Shown: piece after piece, positions 23,644 through 32,103 of the stretch
Position numbering within the stretch: position 1 is the stretch's first letter
Layout: every line of letters starts with the position of its first letter
DNA from: Bradyrhizobium uaiense
GTDB lineage: Bacteria; Pseudomonadota; Alphaproteobacteria; Rhizobiales; Xanthobacteraceae
Length of the DNA: 38,063 nucleotides
NCBI RefSeq assembly: GCF_010811875.1
Contig: NZ_VKHP01000060.1
Location: 1-38,063 of the forward strand
Direction: 5' to 3'
The notes under the pieces: model-generated
Told to the model about the DNA's origin: nothing
Databases searched by the model: none
The model's input: only the letters and a program-made list of their open reading frames with translations
Position numbers and translations under genes: made by a program

Positions 23644-25628
23644 AGTGAAACCTCCACCGGGTGCACGCGATCGAACAGGCCGACCTGATCTGCGGGAATC
23701 TCGACTTCGTCCTTTGTGCGGAACATGAAGGCAAGCAGTGTCACGGCCGCGCCGAGAACTCCAAAGCCTGCCATCCACCAGATGTGCCAGATCAAGGCGA
23801 AGCCGGCGACCACCGCGAAGAACGCGGTCACAACACCGACCGGACTGTTTTTGGGCACTTCGATCGGTTGGTACGCGTGCTGCCGCACAGGCAACTCCTG
23901 CTCCGCAAGCATGCGCTGCTTGCGAGCCCAGAAGGCATCGAGCTCATCGACGCGCGGCAGGACCGCAAAATTCCAGTCCGGCGGCGGCGATGCGGTTGCC
24001 CATTCTAGGGTGCGGCCGTTCCACGGATCGCCCGTCGTGTCACGGAGCTCCTCACGGTCTCGAATGGACACTACGAGCTGAACGATCTGGAAGATGATTC
24101 CAAGCAGGATGACGACTGCGCCTGACTCGGCGACCAGCAGCCAAGGCTGCCATGAGAGGACATCATAGTGCTGCAGACGGCGGGGCATACCCATCAGCCC
24201 CGTCACGTAGAGCGGCATGAAAGCGAGATGGAAACCGATGAACCAGCACCAGAAGGCCGCCTTGCCCCAGCGCTCATCCAGCCGGAAGCCGAATGCCTTG
24301 GGAAACCAGTAATTGTAGCCGGCCATACATCCGAACAGCACGCCCGGGATAATGACGTGATGGAAATGAGCAACCAGGAAGACACTGTTGTGTACCTGCC
24401 AATCGACCGCCGGCAACGCCAGCAGAACGCCCGTCAGGCCGCCGAATACGAACGACACCATGAAGCCGATCGTCCAGAGCACGGGCACATTGAACCGAAC
24501 GCGTCCGCCATACATCGTGAACAGCCAATTGAAGACTTTGACGCCCGTCGGTACTCCGATGATCATGCTTGTGATGCCGAAGAAAGCGTTGACGCTTGCG
24601 CTGGCGCCCATCGTGAAGAAATGATGGAGCCAAACCGTGTAGGAGAGCACGCAGATCGCCATGGTCGCGAGTACCATCGAGCGATAGCCGAAGAGCGACT
24701 TGCCGGAAAAGGTGGCGGTCACTTCGGAAAAGATGCCAAATGCCGGCAGGACCAGGATGTAGACTTCGGGATGACCCCAGACCCAGAACAGATTCACATA
24801 CATCATCGCGTTGCCGCCGGCATCCACGGTGAAGAAGTGAAAACCAAGGTAGCGATCAAGAAGAAGCATTGCGAAAAGCGCGGTGAGCACCGGGAACGCC
24901 GCCACAATCAGCAGGTTCGACGCAAGCGCAGTCCAGCAGAAAACCGGCATACGCAAGTAGCTCATGCCCGGAGCCCGCATCTTCAGAATCGTGGTGACGA
25001 AATTGACGCCGCTCAGCAAGGTCCCAATGCCAGAGATTTGCAAGGACCAGAGATAGTAGTCGACGCCGACCCCCGGCGAGAATTGCAGCTCGCTAAGCGG
25101 CGGATAGGCGAACCAGCCGGTCTTGGCAAATTCACCGACCGCGAGCGAGACATTCGTCAGGAGTACGCCGGATGCGGTGAGCCAAAAGCTGATCGAATTC
25201 ATCGTCGGAAATGCCACATCGCGCGCGCCGAGTTGCAGCGGGATGGCAAAGTTCATCAATCCGATCACAAGCGGCATGGCCACGAAAAAGATCATGATTG
25301 TGCCATGCGCCGAGAAGATCTGGTCGAAATGCTCAGGCGGCAGGTACCCTTGCGCGCCACCCGCTGCGACCGCCTGTTGCGTCCGCATCATGATCCCGTC
25401 CGCGAAACCGCGCAGCAGCATGACCAGCGCCAGGACGATATACATGACGCCGATCCGCTTGTGGTCGACCGAGGTGATCCACTCTCGCCAGAGATAGGGC
25501 ACGTAACCCTTGAGCGTGACCCACGAAAGGATGGAGACGATGGCCACGACCATGACGCCTACCGTGCCCATGATAATCGGCTGATCGAAGGGAACAGCAC
25601 TCCAGTCCAGTTTGCCGAGTAGAGTCAT
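23640..25628 (-). CDS. cyoB: Cytochrome bo3 ubiquinol oxidase subunit I
   Basis: 662 residues from the ATG at 25628, which overlaps the cyoA stop (ATGA); a frame start at 25664 would add 12 residues inside cyoA. About fifteen helices. His108 (FSAHGTIMIFF) and HFHH in VAHFHHVII are haem/copper ligands, WGHPEVYILVLP has the His-Tyr pair at the binuclear centre and VWLHHFFTMG the two CuB histidines. Arg73, Asp77 and His100 (RGFADGIMM, LPPEH) match the quinone-site residues Arg71, Asp75 and His98 of E. coli CyoB, so this is a quinol, not cytochrome c, oxidase. It reduces oxygen and pumps protons. The gene is intact but lies in the inverted segment away from its old promoter. Confidence 0.95.
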   Translation of the reverse strand: MTLLGKLDWSAVPFDQPIIMGTVGVMVVAIVSILSWVTLKGYVPYLWREWITSVDHKRIGVMYIVLALVMLLRGFADGIMMRTQQAVAAGGAQGYLPPEHFDQIFSAHGTIMIFFVAMPLVIGLMNFAIPLQLGARDVAFPTMNSISFWLTASGVLLTNVSLAVGEFAKTGWFAYPPLSELQFSPGVGVDYYLWSLQISGIGTLLSGVNFVTTILKMRAPGMSYLRMPVFCWTALASNLLIVAAFPVLTALFAMLLLDRYLGFHFFTVDAGGNAMMYVNLFWVWGHPEVYILVLPAFGIFSEVTATFSGKSLFGYRSMVLATMAICVLSYTVWLHHFFTMGASASVNAFFGITSMIIGVPTGVKVFNWLFTMYGGRVRFNVPVLWTIGFMVSFVFGGLTGVLLALPAVDWQVHNSVFLVAHFHHVIIPGVLFGCMAGYNYWFPKAFGFRLDERWGKAAFWCWFIGFHLAFMPLYVTGLMGMPRRLQHYDVLSWQPWLLVAESGAVVILLGIIFQIVQLVVSIRDREELRDTTGDPWNGRTLEWATASPPPDWNFAVLPRVDELDAFWARKQRMLAEQELPVRQHAYQPIEVPKNSPVGVVTAFFAVVAGFALIWHIWWMAGFGVLGAAVTLLAFMFRTKDEVEIPADQVGLFDRVHPVEVSL

Positions 25629-26503
25629 TTTTCTGCCCTCATTGAGGTGGGATAGCGACGGCACAAGGCATCATCAGACTGCATGGAGGCCATCCGGATG
25701 CTGTCAAATAGGCCAGGCGCGACGGAGTGGTAGGTGAATGGCGTCACAGCGACGCTCGGCCTGGCGAGATCGGCGTAGGTCTTCAAATCCAGCACCGGAC
25801 CGACGCTGCGGGTTGAATCGACCCACTGCGCAAAGCGTTCGGGCGGCATCGCGTCGACGTTGAAATGCATATCGGCGAAGCCCTCGCCGCTGAAATTGGC
25901 CGACAAGCCGCGATACGTTCCCGCGTAATCGGCTTGCAAGTTCAGCCGCGTCACCATTCCGGACATAGCGTAGATCTGGCCAGCGAGCTGCGGCACGAAG
26001 AAGCTGTTCATGACTCCCGAGGAAGTCAGCTCGAAGCTTACCGGCGTGCCGACCGGTATCGTCAGGTGATTGACGCTCGCGACCCCCAGCTCCGGATAGA
26101 TGAATAACCATTTCCAGTCGAGCGAGATGGCTTGAACCTTAATGGGCTTCGTCGAAGAGGCAATCAGCTTGGGCGGATCGAGATCGTATGCACCAATCCA
26201 AGCCACAGTGCCGGTAAGTAACACGGTCATCAGTGGGATCGACCAGACAAGCATCTCGAGGCGGCCGGAATAAACGAAGTCAGGCCGATAGCGCGCCCGC
26301 TCATTCGATGCGCGGAACCAGAAGCCAACGCCAAGCGTCGCAATGACCACAGGGATCACGATCGCCAGCATGATGCCGGTCGCGTTGATCAGAATCTGCC
26401 GTTCGGCAAGGGCGATGGGTCCCTTCGGATCGAGCACACCTTCAGTGCAGCCACCGAGTAGCGAGGCGCCGATCAGGACCAAGGTAAGCAAACCGTATCG
26501 CAT
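25625..26503 (-). CDS. cyoA: Cytochrome bo3 ubiquinol oxidase subunit II
   Basis: 292 residues. The lipoprotein signal ends LLGGC with Cys19 as the lipidated residue; two helices follow (~42-64 and ~88-108), then a periplasmic cupredoxin domain with VQAISLDWKWLFIYPE and SGVMNSFFVPQLAGQIYAM. The CuA ligands of cytochrome c oxidases are absent, as in quinol oxidases. GGGAGG lies six bases before the ATG, inside the tail of cyoE. The stop overlaps the cyoB start. It is intact and inside the inverted segment. Confidence 0.95.
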   Translation of the reverse strand: MRYGLLTLVLIGASLLGGCTEGVLDPKGPIALAERQILINATGIMLAIVIPVVIATLGVGFWFRASNERARYRPDFVYSGRLEMLVWSIPLMTVLLTGTVAWIGAYDLDPPKLIASSTKPIKVQAISLDWKWLFIYPELGVASVNHLTIPVGTPVSFELTSSGVMNSFFVPQLAGQIYAMSGMVTRLNLQADYAGTYRGLSANFSGEGFADMHFNVDAMPPERFAQWVDSTRSVGPVLDLKTYADLARPSVAVTPFTYHSVAPGLFDSIRMASMQSDDALCRRYPTSMRAEK

Positions 26504-26504
26504 A

Positions 26505-27443
26505 CTAGACCTCCCGCGTGCTGAACTTGATTAGGCGGCTTCCGCTGCGAGCGGTGTGCTGCAGGGCATTGGTGTAGCCCCATCCGATGTTGCGGTCAGC
26601 GCGCGGGCCAGGTGTCCGCGAATTCAAACAGCCACCGTCATCGCTCAGGAGCGCCGCAAACAACGCGAACAAATAGAAAATGGAGAACAGGAACAACCTG
26701 TGAGCGGCGCGACGATCGGCTCCAATGCTCTTATTCAGCTGAAGTGCCAACAGGAGGAAAAGTCCGCTGCAGACCGTCGCGATCGCGCCATAGATCGCGC
26801 CTGCAAACCCGAGCTCCCAAGGCAGCTCTGAAGCGACAACAAGCAAGCTGCTGTAGACCAGGATCTGCCGCGTTGTTGCAGCCCGTCCCGCGACGACCGA
26901 CAGCATGGGGACGCCGGCACGGGCATAGTCATCGCTGCGATTGAGTGCGAGAGCCCAAAAGTGGGGTGGTGTCCAAAGGAAGATGATGAGGAAAAGCACG
27001 AGGGGCTCAAGCCCGACATGTCCGGTGGCCGCGGCCCATCCGATCACGGGCGGGAGCGCGCCGGCTGCACCGCCGATAACGATGTTCTGCGACGTGCTCC
27101 GTTTTAGCCAGACCGTGTACACGATGACATAGAACAGAATCGTACAGGCCAATAGGGCGGCGGCCGCGAGGTTCGTCGCCAGGGCGAGAGCTACGACAGC
27201 GATTACCCCGAGGAAAATTCCAAAGACAAGCGCCTCACCCTTCGAGACCTTGCCGCGGGGAATTGGTCGCATCGCGGTGCGAGCCATGACTGCATCAATA
27301 TCGGCGTCGTACCACATGTTCAGCGCGCCGGCGGCTCCCGCGCCGGCTGCGATTGCGAGAATTGCAATAAGACCAGGAAGTGGATCGAGGCGTGTCGGCG
27401 CAATCATCAATCCGACGAACGCGGTAAACAGCGCGAGCGCCAT
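26505..27443 (-). pseudogene. cyoE: Haem o synthase (cyoE), codons 35 to end, separated by inversion
   Basis: From Met at 27443 the minus strand encodes MALALFTAFVGLMIAP, then the catalytic prenyl-diphosphate motif NMWYDADIDAVMARTAMRPI, and the second motif region (LWTPPHFWALALNRSDDYARAGVPML). All family motifs except the first-helix KPRV segment are present. The tail after LFAALL is about 30 residues longer than usual. Upstream of 27443 the frame is open to 27815 but that part is antisense to cyoC and not protein-like. A chance ATG at 27455 (MQFAM) could still start translation, giving a synthase lacking its first 34 residues. cyoA follows after one base. Confidence 0.85.
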
Positions 27444-28040
27444 AGCGAACTGCATGATATCAGCGAGGCGGGTCCTGCACCCAAGCGGATCGTTGCCGGC
27501 TTTGGGTTCTGGATCTTCCTGCTGAGTGACATCGTGATGTTCTCGGCGCTGTTTGCGAGCTATGCGGTGCTCGCAAAAGCGAGTGCGAGCGGTCTGACCG
27601 GTGCTCAATTGTTTGATCAACGCAACGTCGCCATGGAGACCGCCCTCCTCCTGCTCTCCAGCTACAGCTGCGGAATGATGTCCTTGTCCATCAACTCGCA
27701 GCGATATATCGCGACCCTTCTTGGCGCCGTAATGACGTTCCTCCTGGGAGCGGCATTTCTTGCTCTCGAGCTCCGCGAGTTCCAGGGCATGATTGCGTTG
27801 GGAGCGGCGCCGCAACGCAGCGCATTTCTTTCAGCATTCTTCACGCTGGTCGGCAGTCACGGGCTGCACGTGACCGTCGGATTGGCATGGCTGATTCTCA
27901 TGATGGTTCAGCTGTCGATGAGAGGTTTTCAGGACGTCGTGGTCCGACGCCTGCACTGCTTCTCCCTGTTCTGGCATGCGCTGGACATCATCTGGGTTCT
28001 GATATTCACCGTTGTCTATCTGATGGGAGTCCTTCCATGA
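27441..28040 (+). pseudogene. cyoC: Cytochrome bo3 subunit III (cyoC), codons 12 to end, separated by inversion
   Basis: From the CAT codon at 27441 the plus frame reads HSELHDISEAGPAPKRIVAG and then FGFWIFLLSDIVMFSALFAS, followed by five helices with the subunit III Glu in ALELREF and SHGLHVTVGLAWL. It ends at 28040, overlapping cyoD by ATGA. The first 11 codons are on the minus strand at 23611-23643. Without them there is no natural start and ribosome binding site; the first internal ATG is at 27534, after most of the first helix. Subunit III has no redox centre but is needed for assembly. Confidence 0.85.
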
Positions 28041-28288
28041 CTGAAGTGCGTTGGGATGTTGCACCGGGAGACAGACCGACCGTCCCGGCCTCGGAGCAGA
28101 AAGCGTCTTCTGGCTTCCTTGTGTATACGATCGGTTTGCTGCTGGCGGTGATCTTGACGATAACGTCCTTCTGGGTTGCGAACACCTCGGCGATCTGGCC
28201 GCCCGGCGTGCCGGCCGGGCTCACCGTCCTTGCCATCGCTCAGATGGGAGTGCACCTCGTATTCTTTCTTCACATCACGACGGGACCG
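28037..28288 (+). pseudogene. cyoD: Cytochrome bo3 subunit IV (cyoD), truncated at the island junction
   Basis: From the ATG at 28037 the frame gives two helices with GFLVYTIGLLLAVILTITSF and MGVHLVFFLHITTGP, the conserved CyoD region. At about 28288 the sequence changes to that of an AlbA_2 gene in another frame; the cyoD frame then runs as an Arg/Ser-rich tail to 28621. The third helix and C-terminus (roughly 35 residues) are missing and are not found elsewhere in the window. Confidence 0.85.
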
Positions 28289-29475
28289 ACCGCATCGAGT
28301 GCAAGGCAGGCTTCCGGCTTCAGCCGGAGGATCGGTTCTCGAAGGCGCTCCGCGCGATCGCGGGCCTGGCCAACAACAAGGGCGGCTATCTCCTGTTCGG
28401 CGTCACCGATGCGACCTACCAGGCGGACGGGCTTTCCGACGATGTCTTCACGAAGTCGGACATCTCGCTCCTCAACAGAATCCTGGCGGGCGCCCTCGAT
28501 CCCGTTCCTCATGTCACGAAGGGCCTCATCGAGCTCGGCGGCAAGCAGGTCGGCGTGCTCTATGTGGAGAAGCACGATCATGGGCCCGTCATCGCCATTA
28601 AGAACGTCGGTCAGGACGTGAAGGAAGGAGGGATCTATTTCCGGTACGTCGGCGAGACCCGCCTGATCAAGCCGGGAGAGCTCAGGCAGATCAGCGCCGC
28701 GCGCGAGCAACGCGCAGTCGCCGAGTTCAGCGCCCGCATGAACCGCGTCGCGATAGGCAAGGAAGCCACGATCGACCTCGACTCCGGCGAGGTCGCAGGC
28801 ACCAGCGGCAAATTTCTCATCGACAAGTCCCTGCTCCCGAGCATCCAATTCGTGCGCGAGGGCGAGTTCGACGAGAAGAAGGGGGCGCCGGCGCTCAGGT
28901 TGATCGGCGACGTCGAGCCGGTTTCGGAGGTGGAAAGGGAGCGGACGAGGATCATCCGCGAGAACGTGACCCCCGACGCCGTCGTCCGCAACTTCCTGCG
29001 CAACGAGAAGGTCGCCGAGCCGATGCAGTACATCCACTTCCAGGCCCACGCCCAACGGAAGTGGTTTCCCGTGTGGTTCTACATCGACCAGGCGCAGTCA
29101 AACGCCACCGAGGTCGCCGAAGACCTTCGCAAACAGGTCGCCACCTATCCCTCGTCGCGCGACGCGCTGGTCGACAGGCTCGCCGGCAAGGACGCGGCCT
29201 TCCGCCAATCCACCGGCAAGGCCGAAGCTCTGCGCGGAAAACTGGCGCGGGGCGAGATCAAGGCGCCGGTGGACGTCGACGAGGACGTCGTGTTCGCCGG
29301 CGCGGTGCAGGCCCTGCCTACGACGGTGAAGCCGAAGGATCTCGAAAGCATCCGAACGATCCTTCTGGAATGTCTCGATCGGGCCCAAGGGACCGACTCG
29401 CGCAGCAGCAATCGTCGTGGAGCGATCTACCGTGCCGCGTCCCGTCTCGATGAACTGCTCTACTCGAAGAAGTGA
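28285..29475 (+). pseudogene. AlbA_2 (Schlafen-type) domain protein, start missing
   Basis: The frame encodes about 396 residues beginning TDRIECKAGFRLQPEDRFSK. The first ~130 are an AlbA_2/Schlafen nucleic-acid-binding domain: Glu and Lys of IECKAG, then IAGLANNKGGYLLFGVTD, VLYVEKHDHGPVIAIKNV and IYFRYVGETRLI. A helical C-terminal part of unknown type follows. No ATG, GTG or TTG in this frame occurs between 28051 and 28285, and upstream the sequence is cyoD, so the first 10-20 residues and the start are lost. Alternatively an unusual start or coupling to cyoD translation is used. AlbA_2 proteins occur in regulators and in anti-phage systems. The gene opens the accessory island. Confidence 0.75.
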
Positions 29476-29555
29476 CCGGCGCTAGGCCGACTTCCGGCAT
29501 AGATGGCTTCGAGGTCTTCCGTGTCGGCCGAGACCCAACGAGGAGAGGATCCACG

Positions 29556-30302
29556 ATGACCGGCTGGATATTGTATGGTGCTCTCGGCGTCGCCGACGCG
29601 GTTCTGCTGGGCGGTCTCGTCGTCGCCACGCTGTACCTGCGGCGCAAACATCCAGGCCACGTCTTCACCATATGGTACGCGTTCTGGCTGATGCTCATCC
29701 TGTTTTCTGGCCTGTTCTACTACGTGTGGGCCAACGAGCGGAGCATCTCTGGCTCGATCTTGAGCGGAAATTCGCCAATCGGCGGCTTCATCGTGTGGTT
29801 TCAGAAGACGTCGATGGATTTCCACGACGAGCGCTATCTGATCGCCTCGATCTACATCGTCGTGGTGTTGCCTCAGGTCTTGAGCTACCTCGTCAGCGGC
29901 ATTTTCGGCTGTGCGAACCGTCTTGTCCTGATCGAATGGATAACGGCGGCAGTGACGTGGCTCCTCATCAAGTTCCTTGCCGTCCTGTCGGGCATTCTGA
30001 TGGCCCAAGCCATAGCCGCGCTTTACGCGAAGCCCGTCCTGCGTCCTGCCGACCTTCCGCCGAAGCTACTTTACTCCATCATGATGATATCGCTCTCGTT
30101 CATCGTCGCGGGCGTTTTCTATTTCACCTACGAATATCGCTTCAGACGGATGCTCGTGAAGATGCGCAAGCCGTTCAAGCCCCTGGTAAGCCACATGCGA
30201 AGCTACGCGGCCTCGGCGGAGGCCAGGGAAGCCAAGAAGAAACGATATGCGTGGCTGCGCACGCGGGCGCGCAAACTCGCGAGCGGAGTTCTGTGGAACT
30301 AG
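29556..30302 (+). CDS. Five-helix membrane protein of unknown function
   Basis: 248 residues from the ATG at 29556, with a strong AGGAGAGGA seven bases upstream; the longer frame from 29472 is not needed. Predicted helices at ~5-27, 37-57, 94-115, 126-152 and 172-193, then a strongly basic cytoplasmic tail (RFRRMLVKMRKPFKP and EAREAKKKRYAWLRTRARK). No motif is recognised. It lies 80 bases after the AlbA_2 gene in the same direction, so they may share a transcript. Membrane proteins with basic tails beside nucleic-acid-acting enzymes are common in abortive-infection systems, but that role here is inference. Confidence 0.7.
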   Translation: MTGWILYGALGVADAVLLGGLVVATLYLRRKHPGHVFTIWYAFWLMLILFSGLFYYVWANERSISGSILSGNSPIGGFIVWFQKTSMDFHDERYLIASIYIVVVLPQVLSYLVSGIFGCANRLVLIEWITAAVTWLLIKFLAVLSGILMAQAIAALYAKPVLRPADLPPKLLYSIMMISLSFIVAGVFYFTYEYRFRRMLVKMRKPFKPLVSHMRSYAASAEAREAKKKRYAWLRTRARKLASGVLWN

Positions 30303-30368
30303 ACTGAGCGAGACCCCGCCGAATCCTCGGGTGGCAGGCTGGTCGCGCTTGGCGCGAACTTGCTGGCC

Positions 30369-31382
30369 TCAAGTCCGTCGAAGCGCGTCTTCCACCGTGA
30401 TCCAGGTCGTTTCGCGCGTGACCGGATGTATGCGGACGCCTACACGCGTCGACGGAGGTAAGGATCCGTTGACCGTCGCCAGCTTGCCCCGCTCGCTTCC
30501 CAACGTGGCCACGGATTCCGGCAGATCGCCGCCGAACAGCGAAACGACCGCAAGGAGCCCTTCTTCCCGGGGAAGCACCGCCAGCGTGTGATACTTCTCG
30601 CCTCGGACCTCGGGCGTGATTCCCAGCAGCGATGCGATATCCGCCGGGATCTGGCCCGCCATGAAGCCGCGCAGCGACTTATCCGGCCACTGCGACCGTT
30701 CGCAAACGAGAACGGTCCGTATCCGGTCTCCGCCGTCCGCGCTGAAGGTCCAGTCCGGGCCGGCGAAGAAATGACCGAGTCCCAGGATGATCTTGAACAA
30801 GCCGCGGGCCCAGACCGTACCATCCATGGTGACGGAGGCCTTGAGCGTCGACGTCTCTTCGATCTCCGCGATCTCCGGCATGTCGGCGCTGCTGCCGATC
30901 ACCTTGCCGGTCAGGCTGTAAACGGTCCGCTTATCGGCTTTCGCCTTGCGGAGCATCCCTTCCAGTATTTGACGCACCCGGTCGGGGTCGCCTCCGACCA
31001 GTCGCTGCGTGAACTTCTCCTTCTCGTCCGTGACCACCGTCGTTCCGAAGCTGTAGTCGACGTTGCCCTGATCGTCGATGATGACCGTCGCCGGCTCGCC
31101 GTTATCGAGCGAGCGCGCCTTCAGTTCGATCGGCGGGATGGTCCCTCCGTACCCCTTAAGTCCCAGCTTGTGCCGCATGACCGCGACCGGCAGCTGATTC
31201 ATGAACGGAGCATCGACCGAGCTCCCGAAATCGTTGTTGTATTTCTTGGAGGCGTCCATCGTCGCGAACGCGTCGCTTCCGCCCATCGAATAGGGCACGA
31301 TGTGCTCGAGCGTCGGAGTCCGAACGTCGTTCCCGACCTCTCCGGTCAATTCGCTGCGGCAGTAGATACATTTGGGGGCCAT
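30369..31382 (-). CDS. HNH-endonuclease-like protein with N-terminal CxxC
   Basis: 337 residues from the ATG at 31382 (MAPKCIYCRSELTGE); the open frame from 31496 adds 38 residues of no interest. Cys5 and Cys8 form the first zinc half, then TLEHIVPYSMGGSD gives Glu26-His27 of the beta-hairpin and Asn49/Asn50 in KKYNNDFG the final HNH residue. A second CxxC, typical of some members, is not obvious. The remaining ~280 residues are a separate, unrecognised domain. It would cut or nick DNA with one metal ion. It converges with the membrane-protein gene and diverges from the PD-(D/E)XK gene across 131 bases. Confidence 0.75.
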   Translation of the reverse strand: MAPKCIYCRSELTGEVGNDVRTPTLEHIVPYSMGGSDAFATMDASKKYNNDFGSSVDAPFMNQLPVAVMRHKLGLKGYGGTIPPIELKARSLDNGEPATVIIDDQGNVDYSFGTTVVTDEKEKFTQRLVGGDPDRVRQILEGMLRKAKADKRTVYSLTGKVIGSSADMPEIAEIEETSTLKASVTMDGTVWARGLFKIILGLGHFFAGPDWTFSADGGDRIRTVLVCERSQWPDKSLRGFMAGQIPADIASLLGITPEVRGEKYHTLAVLPREEGLLAVVSLFGGDLPESVATLGSERGKLATVNGSLPPSTRVGVRIHPVTRETTWITVEDALRRT

Positions 31383-31513
31383 CGTTCCCGGAGGTAGGGA
31401 GCGGCCCATCGCAACGCAAGCCCGCGCGCGGCGGCCGGCCAGGCCTGCGGACTGGCGCGCCTGATCACGGGAGCTACAGTTCCCCCTCAATTGCACGTTG
31501 TTGGATTTTCGAC

Positions 31514-32098
31514 ATGGATTTCGATGACCTCATCGTCGAGCGGCCACCGACCGCCGGAGCGCCGGCGGATCAGCCGGACCGGCACTTCTACGAAGGCGCG
31601 GTAATGCTGGCCTACGCCATGCACCTGTTCCGGACCGAGCCCGTCCGCGAGGTGAAGATCCATCCGGACGGGCAGCATGCCCGGCAGATCGACTTCCCCG
31701 GCTGGATCGAGAAACGCGGCTTCCGCAGAATCGAGACCACCCGCAGCGCATTCGCGGGAACGTTCGAGGACGCGCAGGGGCGTCGGATCGTCGTCCATCC
31801 TCAGTCCGGATTGAGCGACGTCACGGCCGTGGCGAACGGGACTACCATCGAAGCCGAGTGCAAGGGCGGTACGATCGCGACCCGGCATCCCGGCCGGCTG
31901 TCGAAGCTGGACAAGGGGCTCTGCGAGATCGTCGGACGCCTGATGATGAAGGGGCCCGGCACCCGTCAGGTCGCAGTCATGCCGGCAACCGAGGTGACAC
32001 GCCGGGTCGGACGCAAACTGGCGCCCCGCTGCGCCGCCGCCGGCATCCGCATCGCGCTGGTCGATGCCCGCGGCAAGGTCGAGGACGTGGAGGCGTAG
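31514..32098 (+). CDS. PD-(D/E)XK nuclease-like protein
   Basis: 194 residues. SGLSDVTAVANGTTIEAECKGG (~98-119) reads as a nuclease core with Asp102 followed after 12 residues by Glu115-x-Lys117, as in type II restriction and repair nucleases. Before it is the helix YEGAVMLAYAMHLFR and after it the helix LDKGLCEIVGRLMM, which fits the alpha-beta-beta-beta-alpha-beta core, and RQVAVMPATEVTRR is the last strand. Family and target are not recognised. The next gene begins five bases after the stop, so the two are made together. The assignment is from motif and secondary-structure reading only. Confidence 0.7.
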   Translation: MDFDDLIVERPPTAGAPADQPDRHFYEGAVMLAYAMHLFRTEPVREVKIHPDGQHARQIDFPGWIEKRGFRRIETTRSAFAGTFEDAQGRRIVVHPQSGLSDVTAVANGTTIEAECKGGTIATRHPGRLSKLDKGLCEIVGRLMMKGPGTRQVAVMPATEVTRRVGRKLAPRCAAAGIRIALVDARGKVEDVEA

Positions 32099-32103
32099 GG
32101 ACG

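Larger units (their letters stand above)
23607..27444. other. ~3.8 kb inverted segment (cyoE' - cyoA - cyoB - 'cyoC)
   Basis: The left junction is TATG at 23607-23610 and the right junction is CATA at 27441-27444, i.e. the same four bases inverted. Reversing everything between them restores, on the plus strand, cyoE (346 residues), cyoA, cyoB, cyoC (210 residues) and cyoD in one direction, with both cut genes rejoined in frame. Around the junctions the inverted match is CG-Y-TATG-S-CG, eight of ten bases. In the restored cyoC the breakpoint falls in the six-base loop of a perfect 10-bp inverted repeat. No insertion sequence or invertase gene adjoins the junctions. Confidence 0.85.

Noticed and set aside
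24168..25622. 484-codon plus-strand frame over cyoB
   Set aside because: Antisense shadow; charged, no motifs.
23607..27444. Insertion sequence or transposon as cause of the inversion
   Set aside because: No transposase, terminal repeats or target duplication at either junction; only 4-base microhomology and the cyoC dyad are seen.
26505..27815. 436-residue single protein starting at 27815
   Set aside because: The first ~125 residues are antisense to cyoC and charged without pattern; only the part from 27443 is cyoE.
28037..28621. CyoD with a natural C-terminal extension
   Set aside because: After ITTGP the frame is an Arg/Ser-rich reading of the AlbA_2 gene in the wrong frame, not a domain.
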